Shown here piece after piece: positions 20,645 to 30,608 of a stretch of DNA of 64,000 nucleotides; position 1 is the first letter of the stretch; each line of letters begins with the position of its first letter. The notes beneath the pieces were generated by a model. That model ran no database searches. It saw only the letters and a program-made list of their open reading frames with translations, and was not told where the DNA came from. Source of the DNA: Devosia ginsengisoli (GTDB lineage Bacteria; Pseudomonadota; Alphaproteobacteria; Rhizobiales; Devosiaceae); contig NZ_CP042304.1 of the NCBI RefSeq assembly GCF_007859655.1, positions 1,240,001 through 1,304,000 on the forward strand, given 5' to 3'. The position numbers and the translations under genes are program-made.

Positions 20645-22054
20645 ATGACCACCGGAGCTGACCTCCTCAAGCGCATCAAGGACGAGAACATCAAGTATCT
20701 CGACCTGCGCTTCACCGACCCGCGCGGCAAGCTGCAGCATGTCACCCTCGACGTTTCCATCGTCGACGAAGACCTGTTCGAAGAAGGCACCATGTTCGAC
20801 GGCTCCTCGATCGGTGGCTGGAAGGCCATCAACGAAAGCGACATGGTGCTGATGCCCGATCCGGCATCGGCCTATATGGACCCCTTCTTCGGCGCTTCGA
20901 CGCTGGTGGTGAACTGCGACATTCTCGAGCCGCTAACCTACCAGCCCTATAGCCGCGACCCGCGCACCACGGCCAAGAAGGCCGAGGCCTACCTCAAGTC
21001 GACGGGCATCGGCGACACGGTCGTGTTCGGCGCCGAGCCCGAATTCTTCATGTTCGACGACGTGAAGTATTCCAACACTCCATTCAAGGTGGGCTTCGAG
21101 GTCGACCATCCCGAGCTGCCGTCCAACAACGACACCGCTTATGAGGCCGGCAATAACGGCCACCATATCGGTCTCAAGAAGGGCTATTTCCCGGTGCCGC
21201 CGCTGGATAGCGCGCAGGATATCCGCGGCGAAATGCTGGCGGCCATGGCCGATATGGGCGTGGTCGTGGAAAAGCACCACCACGAAGTGGCTTCGGCCCA
21301 GCATGAACTCGGCATCAAGTTCGCGCCGATGATCAAGGCCGCCGACGACGTGCAGATCTACAAGTATGTCATCCACCAGGTCGCCAATGCCTATGGCAAG
21401 ACGGTGACCTTCATGCCCAAGCCGATCTTCGGCGATAACGGCTCGGGCATGCATTGCCACCAGTCGATCTGGAAGGACGGCAAGCCGCTGTTCGCCGGCG
21501 ACCAGTATGCCGGCCTGAGCATGGATGCGCTCTACTATATCGGCGGCATCATCAAGCACGCCAAAGCCATCAACGCCTTCTCCAACCCCACCACCAACAG
21601 CTATAAGCGTCTGGTGCCGGGCTTCGAAGCCCCCGTGCTGCTGGCCTATTCGGCCCGCAACCGCTCGGCCTCGTGCCGCATTCCCTTCGGCCAGTCGCCG
21701 AAGTCCAAGCGCATCGAAATCCGCTTCCCCGATCCGCTGGCCAACCCCTACCTGGCCTTCTCGGCCATGCTGATGGCCGGTCTCGACGGCATCAAGAACA
21801 AGATCCACCCCGGCGACCCGATGGACAAGGATCTGTACGAGCTGCCGCGCCAGGAACTGATGCAGATCCCCCATGTCTGCGGCTCGCTGCGCGAGGCCCT
21901 GGCGGCCCTCGAAGCCGACCACGATTTCCTGCTGGCCGGCGGCGTATTCGACAAGGACCAGATCGACAGCTACATCGAGCTGAAGATGACTGAGGTCATC
22001 AAGTTCGAACAGACCCCGCATCCGGTCGAATACGAAATGTACTATTCGGCCTGA
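20645..22054 (+). CDS. glnA: Glutamine synthetase, type I
   Basis: It makes glutamine from glutamate, ammonia and ATP. The 469-residue sequence has the GSI motifs DGSSIGGW near residue 56, the ATP-binding segment around [16 protein letters not shown], and the adenylylation-site Tyr in DKDLYELP near residue 397. It is co-transcribed with glnB and followed by a strong terminator. Activity is therefore probably controlled by adenylylation through PII, and expression by NtrC. Confidence 0.98.
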   Translation: MTTGADLLKRIKDENIKYLDLRFTDPRGKLQHVTLDVSIVDEDLFEEGTMFDGSSIGGWKAINESDMVLMPDPASAYMDPFFGASTLVVNCDILEPLTYQPYSRDPRTTAKKAEAYLKSTGIGDTVVFGAEPEFFMFDDVKYSNTPFKVGFEVDHPELPSNNDTAYEAGNNGHHIGLKKGYFPVPPLDSAQDIRGEMLAAMADMGVVVEKHHHEVASAQHELGIKFAPMIKAADDVQIYKYVIHQVANAYGKTVTFMPKPIFGDNGSGMHCHQSIWKDGKPLFAGDQYAGLSMDALYYIGGIIKHAKAINAFSNPTTNSYKRLVPGFEAPVLLAYSARNRSASCRIPFGQSPKSKRIEIRFPDPLANPYLAFSAMLMAGLDGIKNKIHPGDPMDKDLYELPRQELMQIPHVCGSLREALAALEADHDFLLAGGVFDKDQIDSYIELKMTEVIKFEQTPHPVEYEMYYSA

Positions 22055-22073
22055 GGCTGACGGTATGAATGGG

Positions 22074-22103
22074 AAAGGGCCCCGAGAGGGGCCCTTTTGT
22101 TTT
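22074..22103 (+). terminator. Terminator after glnA
   Basis: GGGCCCC (22077-22083) and GGGGCCC (22088-22094) form the stem, extended by AAA/TTT, with a GAGA loop. TTTTGTTTT follows. Confidence 0.92.
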
Positions 22104-22113
22104 GGGTTACGGC

Positions 22114-22761
22114 TTATTCGACCGGCGGCGCCATCAGCATTTCGAGCTGGTCGAAGGCCTGCAGGGCGATGAATTGCAGGGCGAAGCCGACATCGAGATA
22201 GCGCACGACGCGGCCGACGAGCTTGCCGACGGCCATGGGGGTGCCGAGGCCTGGCCAGATATCGGCGGAAACGGCCACGCCGGATTGCGAGATATTGATG
22301 ACGAAGCACGGAATCTGGCTGCCGTCGCCGAGCGTGAGCAGCGTGCGCGGGTCGCGCGGCAGGATGCGCTTGTGCTCCCGCTTGTCCGGAACCTGCTCAT
22401 GCACACGCTTCTTCTGCCAGATGATCTTGCCGCCCAGCTTGTTGCGCTCGACATCGTTGAGCTGCAGATCCATGACGAAGCCCGATGGCAGCTTGCGGCT
22501 GATCCTGCCACGCAGGATGCCGAATTCATCGAAATGGGCGGTCACCGAATCGCCCTCGCGGCCGGTCACCGGACCGACCACCACCGCCAGCCGCGTCGAT
22601 ATCGAGCAGAGCCGGCAGGCATAGACGGACACTTTGCCATCGTCGCCGACACGGCGATCCGACAGCGCATAGCGTCCCGCCACGGCGCCGATAAACCGGA
22701 CATCGTGCCAATCGAAATGTGACCGTGACGGCGCATTATCGCCGTCGACGCCTTGAAACAT
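22114..22761 (-). CDS. PilZ-domain protein (copy 1)
   Basis: The 215-residue protein has a C-terminal PilZ-type c-di-GMP-binding segment: the RxxxR-type stretch KREHKRILPR near residue 130 and NISQSGVAVSA after it. The N-terminal half carries RYALSDRR and YACRLCSIS, a Cys-x-x-Cys pair shared with the next gene. The ATG at 22761 is used because the upstream frame looks non-coding. It is convergent with glnA and in tandem with a paralogue. The target of its signalling is unknown. Confidence 0.82.
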   Translation of the reverse strand: MFQGVDGDNAPSRSHFDWHDVRFIGAVAGRYALSDRRVGDDGKVSVYACRLCSISTRLAVVVGPVTGREGDSVTAHFDEFGILRGRISRKLPSGFVMDLQLNDVERNKLGGKIIWQKKRVHEQVPDKREHKRILPRDPRTLLTLGDGSQIPCFVINISQSGVAVSADIWPGLGTPMAVGKLVGRVVRYLDVGFALQFIALQAFDQLEMLMAPPVE

Positions 22762-22898
22762 GGGGCCCTCGTCCCATTCGTTCCTAATCGGAAGAAAACG
22801 ATAGGGGCGAGTCCTTAAGGACTTCTCCAAATTTACCTGTGAGTTTGATCGCTTGCCGCGAGCGGCTTCGATCAACTCATCGCATGGTTAGCGGGACC

Positions 22899-23543
22899 CT
22901 ACGCAGCCGGGATTTCAGAGGGCGGCGCGGACAGGCGCTCCTCAAGCTGGTCCTGCGGGTAGATTTCCGTGAACGCCACGGCAAACCCGATATCGAGGCG
23001 CCGCACGACCCGGCCGATCATGCTGCCCACCGCCAGGGGCGTGCCGCATCCGGGCAGGACCGAAGCGGAAATGGCCGCCCCCGACCGGGAAATGTCGATG
23101 ACGAAACACGGCAGGTGCTTGCCATCGGCCAGGGTCAATACGCTCCGCGGCAGCCGCGGCAAGATGCGGGGATATTCGCGCTTGTCCGGCGCATGGCTTG
23201 TGGCGTTCTGCTTCCGCCAGCGAATTTTCGCCGCCAACTTGTCCCGTCCCTCGTCATCGAGGTCGATATCCAGGGCGAAACCGGTTGTCATTTCGCGGGC
23301 AACCCGCGTGCGCAACAGCCCGAAATCCTTGAAATGGGCCGCCACGGCCTCGCCCACCCTGCCGATGACAGGCGCCACCAGTACGGCCTGGTGCGGTGAA
23401 ATCGAGCAGAGCCGGCAAGCATAGACCGGCGCCACTCCATCTGTGTCGCGTCTTTCCGATAGTGTGTAGCAGCCGTTGAGCGCGCCGATATACCTGACGT
23501 CGTCGTGCCGCCCCGGCCTAGCCGAAACTACTGCCTCTTGCAC
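22899..23543 (-). CDS. PilZ-domain protein (copy 2)
   Basis: This paralogue of the 22114 gene has the same plan: YTLSERR and YACRLCSIS in the N-terminal half, then KREYPRILPR and DISRSGAAISA. A GTG start at 23543 is preferred because GGAG lies eight bases before it; a TTG nine codons earlier is the alternative. The two genes are 137 bp apart, so each may have its own promoter. The product is probably a cytoplasmic c-di-GMP receptor. Confidence 0.82.
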   Translation of the reverse strand: MQEAVVSARPGRHDDVRYIGALNGCYTLSERRDTDGVAPVYACRLCSISPHQAVLVAPVIGRVGEAVAAHFKDFGLLRTRVAREMTTGFALDIDLDDEGRDKLAAKIRWRKQNATSHAPDKREYPRILPRLPRSVLTLADGKHLPCFVIDISRSGAAISASVLPGCGTPLAVGSMIGRVVRRLDIGFAVAFTEIYPQDQLEERLSAPPSEIPAA

Positions 23544-23678
23544 TTTTCGTTCTCCAGCACAGGCAAGCAATCATAGTAGAAATATCTAAACAATTTACGT
23601 ACGTGCTGGTATTCGGAATATTCACCCGGTTTTACTTGTGATGTTTTGTTTCGATCGCGCACGTATTGCCTGAACGCA

Positions 23679-25199
23679 TCATCCGCGTTCGGCCGCCATG
23701 TCGGCAAAATGGGCTTCAGGACTGTCTACTTCGCGCAGGCGCCTGTTTTCGATCACGAGGAACCGGCTGCCCAGCCCGCGCACGAAACTGCGGTCATGCG
23801 ACACCAATATGCAGGTGGCGCCATGGGTGAGGATTTCATCCTCCAGCCGCTCCTGCCCCGGAATGTCCACATGGTTGGTCGGCTCGTCGAGCAGGTAGAA
23901 ATTGGGCTCGAGCAGGCGAATGGCGAGCAGGCCCAGCCGGGCGCGTTGGCCGAAGGACAATTCGGCGATCGGCCGATCCTGCTTCTCGACGGCAAAGCCG
24001 GCGGCGGCCAGCAGGCTCTTGCTGCGCTGGTCGCCCTGGTCGAAGCGGCCGGTAATGTAGCCCAGCGGGGATTCTTTCGCCGGCAGGAAGCTCATGGCCT
24101 GATCGACATAGCCGGGCACGACCTGCGGGCTGACACGGATGCCCGGCGTCTCCGCACCCGCCATGGCGCGATGGACGAGGCCGATGAACTGGGACTTGCC
24201 GGTGCCGTTGCGGCCCAGGATGACCAGCCGGTCGCCCTGGAAGATATGCAGCTTGTCGATGCGGAACAGCTTGTCGCCGACGGGAGTGGTGACATCGACA
24301 TTCTCGATGGCCAGCATGACCTTGGCCTGCGCGCCGCTATTGCCCAGCCTTATGTCGCCGCTGCGCTCCTTATGGAGGGAGAGCACGGCGCTTTCGATCT
24401 TCTCGGCGCGCTCGCGCAGGTATTTCGACTTCACGGTCAGCAGGTCGCTGCCTGAATTGATGCCGATATTGGTGAGCTTGGCCGCCTGCTTGCGGAGGCG
24501 ACTGACCTCCTTGAGGTCCTTTTCGCGCTTCGCCTCGGCAGCCTCGTCGGCTTCGGCCAGCGCGAGCCGGGCCTTGCTGTAGGGCAGAGCGAAATAGTGA
24601 CTGGCATCGGGCCGCAGGAACAGGGTGCGATTGGTGGTGGCGTCGAGGAATTGCCGGTCGTGGCTGGCGATGACGACAGGAATGTTGCGGGCTGCCTGGT
24701 TGATCCAGTTTTCAAGCTGGAACAGCTTGCCGAGATCGAGATGGTTGGTGGGCTCGTCCAGCAGCAGAGCATCGGGCTGCAGCACCCAGCAGCGGGCGAT
24801 AAGGGCGATACGCTGCCAGCCGCCACTGAGTTCGGTCAGCTTGCGGTTGCGCATGGCATCGGGCGTTTCGAACTCGTCGAGCACTACGTCGACGCGCCAA
24901 CTGTCGGTGTCGCGATCAACAGGCGGCAGGGCCTCGAGCACGGCGTCGTAAAGGGTGAGGCCCATGCTGGCGGCAGGCATGTCCTGCTCGACATAGCCAA
25001 CGGTGAGGCCGCGCGAGCGCACGATATCGCCTGTGGTCAGTTCCCCCTGCCCGGCCATGGCACGCAGCAGCGTGGTCTTGCCGCGGCCATTGCCGGCAAC
25101 GAGGCCGACCCGGTCGCCATCGCCGATGACGAAATTGAGGTTGGAAAAGAGGGTTTCAGAGGCCACGAGGCCGGCATTGCGGAGGCTGATGGAGCCCAT
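23679..25199 (-). CDS. ABC-F family ATPase
   Basis: The 506-residue protein has two ABC ATPase domains and no membrane segment. The first has GNGRGKTT near residue 38, LSGGWQR and LLLDEPTNHLD; the second has GRNGTGKS and LLDEPTNHVD. A charged linker of about 80 residues lies between them, as in ribosome-associated ABC-F factors. The sequence does not look like EttA or Uup, so an antibiotic-resistance-type or unassigned ABC-F is likelier. A short ORF, hairpins and a promoter upstream suggest leader control. Confidence 0.88.
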   Translation of the reverse strand: MGSISLRNAGLVASETLFSNLNFVIGDGDRVGLVAGNGRGKTTLLRAMAGQGELTTGDIVRSRGLTVGYVEQDMPAASMGLTLYDAVLEALPPVDRDTDSWRVDVVLDEFETPDAMRNRKLTELSGGWQRIALIARCWVLQPDALLLDEPTNHLDLGKLFQLENWINQAARNIPVVIASHDRQFLDATTNRTLFLRPDASHYFALPYSKARLALAEADEAAEAKREKDLKEVSRLRKQAAKLTNIGINSGSDLLTVKSKYLRERAEKIESAVLSLHKERSGDIRLGNSGAQAKVMLAIENVDVTTPVGDKLFRIDKLHIFQGDRLVILGRNGTGKSQFIGLVHRAMAGAETPGIRVSPQVVPGYVDQAMSFLPAKESPLGYITGRFDQGDQRSKSLLAAAGFAVEKQDRPIAELSFGQRARLGLLAIRLLEPNFYLLDEPTNHVDIPGQERLEDEILTHGATCILVSHDRSFVRGLGSRFLVIENRRLREVDSPEAHFADMAAERG

Positions 25200-25218
25200 T
25201 GTCTTGTCTCACTGGTGC

Positions 25219-25344
25219 GGCGCGAGGAAGCGCCAAAATCCTGTCAGGCGGTCAAGAACCGCCACGAAGGGCAAACCAGAATGGAAAGACAGAGGGGAAC
25301 GTCCGTACCAGTACCGGTCAGCCCTGTAGCTGGTGCCACAGGGC
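25219..25344 (-). promoter_or_regulatory. Possible attenuator hairpins before the ABC-F gene
   Basis: Three perfect short stems lie in the transcript leader: GCCCTGT/ACAGGGC (25321-25344, inside the short ORF), GGCGGT/ACCGCC (25247-25263) and GGCGC/GCGCC (25219-25234). The last two lie between the short ORF's stop and the ABC-F start, which has only a weak ribosome-binding site (GAG). Such an arrangement would suit attenuation, but no alternative pairing has been computed. Confidence 0.4.
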
Positions 25345-25386
25345 GTGGACAGGGCCACGGGAGCGGTGCTCGAACTGCAAAGTCAT
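25318..25386 (-). CDS. Putative 22-residue leader peptide
   Basis: A short ORF starting MTLQFEHRS and ending WHQLQG lies 118 bp upstream of the ABC-F gene. It has a strong ribosome-binding site (GAGGGAGGG, about five bases before ATG). It sits about 28 bases after the start site implied by a good promoter. Its second half encodes a hairpin. A regulatory leader for the ABC-F gene is inferred; it has no recognisable relative. Confidence 0.4.
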   Translation of the reverse strand: MTLQFEHRSRGPVHALWHQLQG

Positions 25387-25420
25387 GGCGCCCTCCCTCG
25401 GTTGGCGTGGTGATGGCGAA

Positions 25421-25449
25421 TGAATAGCTGCGCGGATGACGGAAATCAA
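25421..25449 (-). promoter_or_regulatory. Sigma70-type promoter of the leader/ABC-F unit
   Basis: On the minus strand, TTGATT and TATTCA are separated by exactly 17 bases. The implied transcript begins near 25414, just before the short leader ORF. Confidence 0.55.
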
Positions 25450-25473
25450 CTCGGGGCAAACACACCGCTTGCC

Positions 25474-25508
25474 CGACCTCGTGGTTCGACAAGCTCACCA
25501 TAAGGTCT
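25474..25508. repeat. Dispersed repeat, family E copy 1
   Basis: A 35-bp unit starting CGACCTCGTGGTTCGACA and ending AGGTCT. It matches 25892-25926 with three mismatches. Confidence 0.8.
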
Positions 25509-25521
25509 CAACGGCGTTCGA

Positions 25522-25692
25522 TCAAAGCAGGTAGAACATGGCCGCGACCAGCGCGAGAACCCCGGAACGCGGGGCGGTGAGCTTGGCCAGCCGGTACGCA
25601 ATACCTGAAAACCCGGCTTGCGGCCAAACACCTGAGGCAACCGAACCAGCAGAGACCTGGTACGCAGAACGAGGATCCCGGTCGGTTCGCAT
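25522..25692 (-). CDS. Small ORF with a hydrophobic C-terminus (56 residues)
   Basis: A 56-codon ORF starts MRTDRDPRSAYQVSAG and ends in a hydrophobic stretch (SGVLALVAAMFYLL). CTGGAG lies seven bases before the ATG. It is the only frame here with a proper ribosome-binding site and a coherent membrane-anchor-like tail. No family is recognised. It sits alone between two repeat copies, so a chance ORF cannot be ruled out. Confidence 0.4.
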   Translation of the reverse strand: MRTDRDPRSAYQVSAGSVASGVWPQAGFSGIAYRLAKLTAPRSGVLALVAAMFYLL

Positions 25693-25838
25693 ACGGCAAC
25701 TCCAGACAAAAACCGTATGGGATGGTTCTAGCAGCGCGCCTTTAAGAAAGTGCTTTCAAGAAGCAAACGGAACGTAAATCCGGCGCCCGATCTTGGGACG
25801 GGTTTGTATGGATCTGGGGCAAGGCCCTACCCGAGGCC

Positions 25839-25926
25839 TCACCCTGAGCGTGTCGATGGGCGAGGTCGGGCGAGTGGAGGCCCATGTGCCACGACCTCGT
25901 GGTTCGACGGGCTCACCATGAGGTCT
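25839..25926. repeat. Dispersed repeat, family E copy 2, with inverted partner
   Basis: 25892-25926 repeats the 25474 unit. A partly complementary arm starting CCTCACCCTGAGCGTGTCGA lies at about 25839-25870, so this copy can form a long imperfect hairpin. The type CTCACCCTGAGC.TGTCGA is common in alphaproteobacterial intergenic DNA. Confidence 0.75.
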
Positions 25927-25932
25927 ACTGGC

Positions 25933-26256
25933 CTACCCCGCCGGGCGTAGCTGGGTGCGGTCTTCGATGCGGCCGGTGCAATAGTTGAAGTCGAGCAGAT
26001 AGACCCAGTCGCCGCGCGTGGCCCGCACTTCGACATGTTTGTCTGTCATGACATTGAGATAGACGTTGGTATAGCCGCGATCGGCGACGGCCCGGCGGAC
26101 CTCATAGCCGCTCATGCAGGTAATGCGCTCGGGGAAGAAGTCGGATTCCTCGTCGCCGAAGAAGATGCCGAAGCCGGCGGACTGGGCCTGGACAGGCAAG
26201 GTGACGCTGGTGCCGAGCAGCAGCGCCGCCAGGGCGATGGCGATGGACTTGGTCAT
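25933..26256 (-). CDS. Secreted small protein of unknown function
   Basis: The 107-residue protein has a clear Sec signal peptide (MTKSIAIALAALLLGTSVTL, then PVQAQS with cleavage after AQA/Q). The mature part is about 83 residues with two Cys (ITCMSGYE and FNYCTGR) that could form a disulfide. It contains VRRAVADRGYTNVYLNVMT, reminiscent of small periplasmic proteins common in Rhizobiales. The role is unknown. Confidence 0.8.
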   Translation of the reverse strand: MTKSIAIALAALLLGTSVTLPVQAQSAGFGIFFGDEESDFFPERITCMSGYEVRRAVADRGYTNVYLNVMTDKHVEVRATRGDWVYLLDFNYCTGRIEDRTQLRPAG

Positions 26257-26446
26257 GACGGCCTCCGTGTCATTGATGCAATCTGCCAGCGTGCCGGACC
26301 GGGCTTGAACCCAGCCGGAACCGGCCGTTCATCTGGCGTTCAGCTTTGTGGACAAAGCCCATGGCGGCAAGTGGTTCCGGCATGGCGCGGCACGCGGCTG
26401 GGATATGCTAAAAGGCGGAATTGCCTGATTCGGGCACGAATATGGA

Positions 26447-28477
26447 ATGTGCATGTCGCAAGCAGAAGACCTTTTCGGCGGCGGGGACGAACCCGATCGC
26501 CGCAATATCCAGCCTGAACCGGCCAAGCCGGCAGCCAAGGCCGGCGCCGCTGCGCCGGGCTCGTATTCGGCTGCCGATATCGAGGTGCTGGAAGGGCTGG
26601 AGCCGGTGCGCCGCCGCCCCGGCATGTATATCGGCGGCACCGACGCCAATGCGCTGCACCACCTGTTTGCCGAAGTCATCGACAATTCCATGGACGAGGC
26701 CATTGCCGGCCACGCCACCCGCATCGAAGTGCATCTGGGCGAGGACGGGTTCATCACCGTTTCCGACAATGGGCGCGGCATCCCGGTCGAGAACCACCCG
26801 AAATATCCCGGTCGCTCGACGCTGGAAATCGTCCATACCGTGCTCCATGCCGGCGGCAAGTTCGACTCCAAGGCCTATGAGACCTCCGGTGGCCTGCATG
26901 GCGTCGGCGTCTCGGTGGTCAATGCGCTCTCGGACAGCCTCGTGGTCGAAGTGGCGCGCGAGCAGCAATTGTACCGGCTGGCCTTTTCGCGCGGCAAGCC
27001 GCTGGGCGAGATCGAAACCCTGGGCCGGGTGCAGAACCGGCGCGGCGTGACCACCCGCTTCCATCCCGATCCGCAGATCTTCGGCGACCACGCGCACTTT
27101 TCTGCCGCCCGCCTGTTCCGCATGACGCGGGCCAAGGCGTATCTTTTCGCGGGCGTCGAGCTGCGCTGGAGCTGCGACGAGTCCCTGGTGACCGAGGACG
27201 CGCCGGCCAAGGCGGTGTTCCACTATCCCAATGGTCTCAAGGACTTCATGACGGCGCGTATCGAGGGCGAGACGCGCATTGTCGACGAGCTGTTCGCCGG
27301 TGTTCACGGCAAGGCGGGCAGCCACGGAGCGGTGGAATGGGCCGTCGCCTGGACGCTCGGCGATGGTGGCGTGCAATCCTATTGCAACACCGTGCCGACA
27401 CCCGATGGCGGCACGCATGAAGCGGGCCTGCGCACCGCCCTGCTCCGCGGCCTCAAGAATTATGCCGAGCTGACCAAGAACAAGGGCGCAGCCATCCTCA
27501 CCGCCGATGATGTCTTCGCCCATTGCAGCGCCATGCTCTCCGTCTTCGTGCGCGAGCCCGAATTCGTCGGCCAGACCAAGGACAAGCTGGCCTCGGGTGA
27601 AGCCACGCGCATTGTCGATACCGCCCTGCGCGATGCGTTCGACCACTGGCTGGCTGCCTCGCCCAACCAGGCCGGCAAACTGCTGGACTGGGCCATCGAG
27701 CGCGCCGAGGAACGGCTGCGCCGCCGCAAGGAAAAGGAAATCGACCGCGCCAGCGCCACGCGCAAGCTGCGTCTGCCCGGCAAGCTGGCCGACTGCACGC
27801 AGACAGCGGCGCAAGGCGCGGAGCTGTTCATCGTGGAAGGCGACTCGGCCGGTGGCTCGGCCAAGCAGGCGCGCAACCGCGCCAACCAGGCGGTGCTGCC
27901 GCTGCGCGGCAAGATCCTCAACGTCGCCGGGGCTAGCCGGGAGAAGATGCATGCCAGCCAGCTCATCTCCGACCTCATCCAGGCTTTGGGCTGCGGCACG
28001 CGGGACCGCTATCGCGAAGAAGACCTGCGTTACGACAAGATCATCGTGATGACCGATGCCGATGTCGACGGCGCCCATATCGCTTCGCTGCTGATCACCT
28101 TCTTCTTCCAGGAAATGCCCAAGCTGATCGATGCGGGGCACCTTTATCTGGCCCTGCCACCGCTCTATCGCATCAGCCAGGGCGGCAAGACGCTCTATGC
28201 CCGCGACGACGCCCACAAGAATGAATTGATGGAAACCGAATTCACCGGCAAGGGCAAGGTGGACATGACCCGCTTCAAGGGCCTGGGCGAAATGCCCTTC
28301 GCGCATCTGCGCGAAACCACCATGTCGCCCAAATCACGGACCCTGCTTCAGGTGAAGGTGCGGGACGATCTGGACGCGACGCGGATCAGCGTCGACCGGC
28401 TGATGGGGACGAAACCCGAGGCGCGGTTCGACTTCATCCAGGAGAATGCCGCGTTTGTGACGGATCTGGATGTTTAG
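26447..28477 (+). CDS. parE: DNA topoisomerase IV subunit B
   Basis: It is the ATPase subunit of the decatenating type II topoisomerase. The 676-residue protein has the GHKL ATPase motifs EVIDNSMDEA near residue 77 and DNGRGIPV, then GGLHGVGVSVVNALS. The TOPRIM domain has VEGDSAGGSAKQARNR, PLRGKILNV and TDADVDGAHIASLL. The length fits ParE rather than GyrB (about 800). The start is ATG at 26447 or 26453; neither has a strong ribosome-binding site. Confidence 0.95.
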   Translation: MCMSQAEDLFGGGDEPDRRNIQPEPAKPAAKAGAAAPGSYSAADIEVLEGLEPVRRRPGMYIGGTDANALHHLFAEVIDNSMDEAIAGHATRIEVHLGEDGFITVSDNGRGIPVENHPKYPGRSTLEIVHTVLHAGGKFDSKAYETSGGLHGVGVSVVNALSDSLVVEVAREQQLYRLAFSRGKPLGEIETLGRVQNRRGVTTRFHPDPQIFGDHAHFSAARLFRMTRAKAYLFAGVELRWSCDESLVTEDAPAKAVFHYPNGLKDFMTARIEGETRIVDELFAGVHGKAGSHGAVEWAVAWTLGDGGVQSYCNTVPTPDGGTHEAGLRTALLRGLKNYAELTKNKGAAILTADDVFAHCSAMLSVFVREPEFVGQTKDKLASGEATRIVDTALRDAFDHWLAASPNQAGKLLDWAIERAEERLRRRKEKEIDRASATRKLRLPGKLADCTQTAAQGAELFIVEGDSAGGSAKQARNRANQAVLPLRGKILNVAGASREKMHASQLISDLIQALGCGTRDRYREEDLRYDKIIVMTDADVDGAHIASLLITFFFQEMPKLIDAGHLYLALPPLYRISQGGKTLYARDDAHKNELMETEFTGKGKVDMTRFKGLGEMPFAHLRETTMSPKSRTLLQVKVRDDLDATRISVDRLMGTKPEARFDFIQENAAFVTDLDV

Positions 28478-28533
28478 CCACAGCATCCGTGCCTTTGGGT
28501 GAACCCGCTCGGACAGGTCGGAATACATTCGCA

Positions 28534-28624
28534 GATCGTCACCCTCGGGCTTGACCCGAGGGCTCTATACTTACGGACGTTCAGCAAGTGCAACACCGTC
28601 GGGTCAAGCCCGAGGGTGACGATC
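28534..28624. repeat. Palindromic intergenic element, family A copy 2
   Basis: The left arm (GATCGTCACCCTCGGGCTTG...) is the same as copy 1 at 10907-10936. The right arm (28595-28624) is slightly diverged at its inner end. The loops of the two copies also share ACGTTC/GCGTTC and AAGTGCA, so they are copies of one element rather than chance hairpins. Confidence 0.9.
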
Positions 28625-28706
28625 GCGTTTTGCGCGTCACGAACAAGAGGCCACTCCTCCCCTGAGAGTGAAGTGGCCCCAATTAAGACTAACGCCCGCA
28701 AAACCG

Positions 28707-28734
28707 TTGACAGGCAAGGCCTTTGCGCTATGGT
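28707..28734 (+). promoter_or_regulatory. Sigma70-type promoter upstream of the DEAD-box helicase
   Basis: TTGACA and TATGGT are separated by 16 bases. The implied start near 28741 gives an untranslated leader of about 230 bases before the helicase TTG codon. The 28478-28971 gap holds only this promoter and the family A repeat; I see no gene in it. Confidence 0.6.
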
Positions 28735-28971
28735 CCGCGCCGCTGGAGCATTTCCGGCTGGACGGTTTGTCATCACGGCATCACCCGCCTCTGCCAAAAA
28801 ACTGCCTCAGGGCCACTCCGTATCTGCACTTGCTGCAATCCCGTTCGGTGGCCATCCAGTCGTGAACGCGTCGCATAATTTTCCAGTTCACGGCTGAAGA
28901 CCCCGGCGCACCGTTCGAATGTCTCGGACTGGACCTGGCCCCGGGCCACATATCTGAGTGGAATTACCTGA

Positions 28972-30459
<1,488 letters not shown>

Positions 30460-30608
30460 TTTGATCTTATTTCATTGTGCAAGCAGCCGTTTTATTGCGG
30501 CGGCATAGTTGTCTTCATTAATACTGGCGCGATATTCATTATTGATGACTCGGCCGCAGGGGATTCAGGACGCGGCCAGGTCCGGCGCAACCATGCGCGA
30601 GGGAAGCT

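Noticed and set aside
26408..28306. A minus-strand frame of about 630 codons
   Set aside because: It is antisense to parE, which has all type II topoisomerase motifs.
28499..28897. A 132-codon frame after parE
   Set aside because: It runs through the family A palindrome and a promoter, has no ribosome-binding site and no recognisable family.
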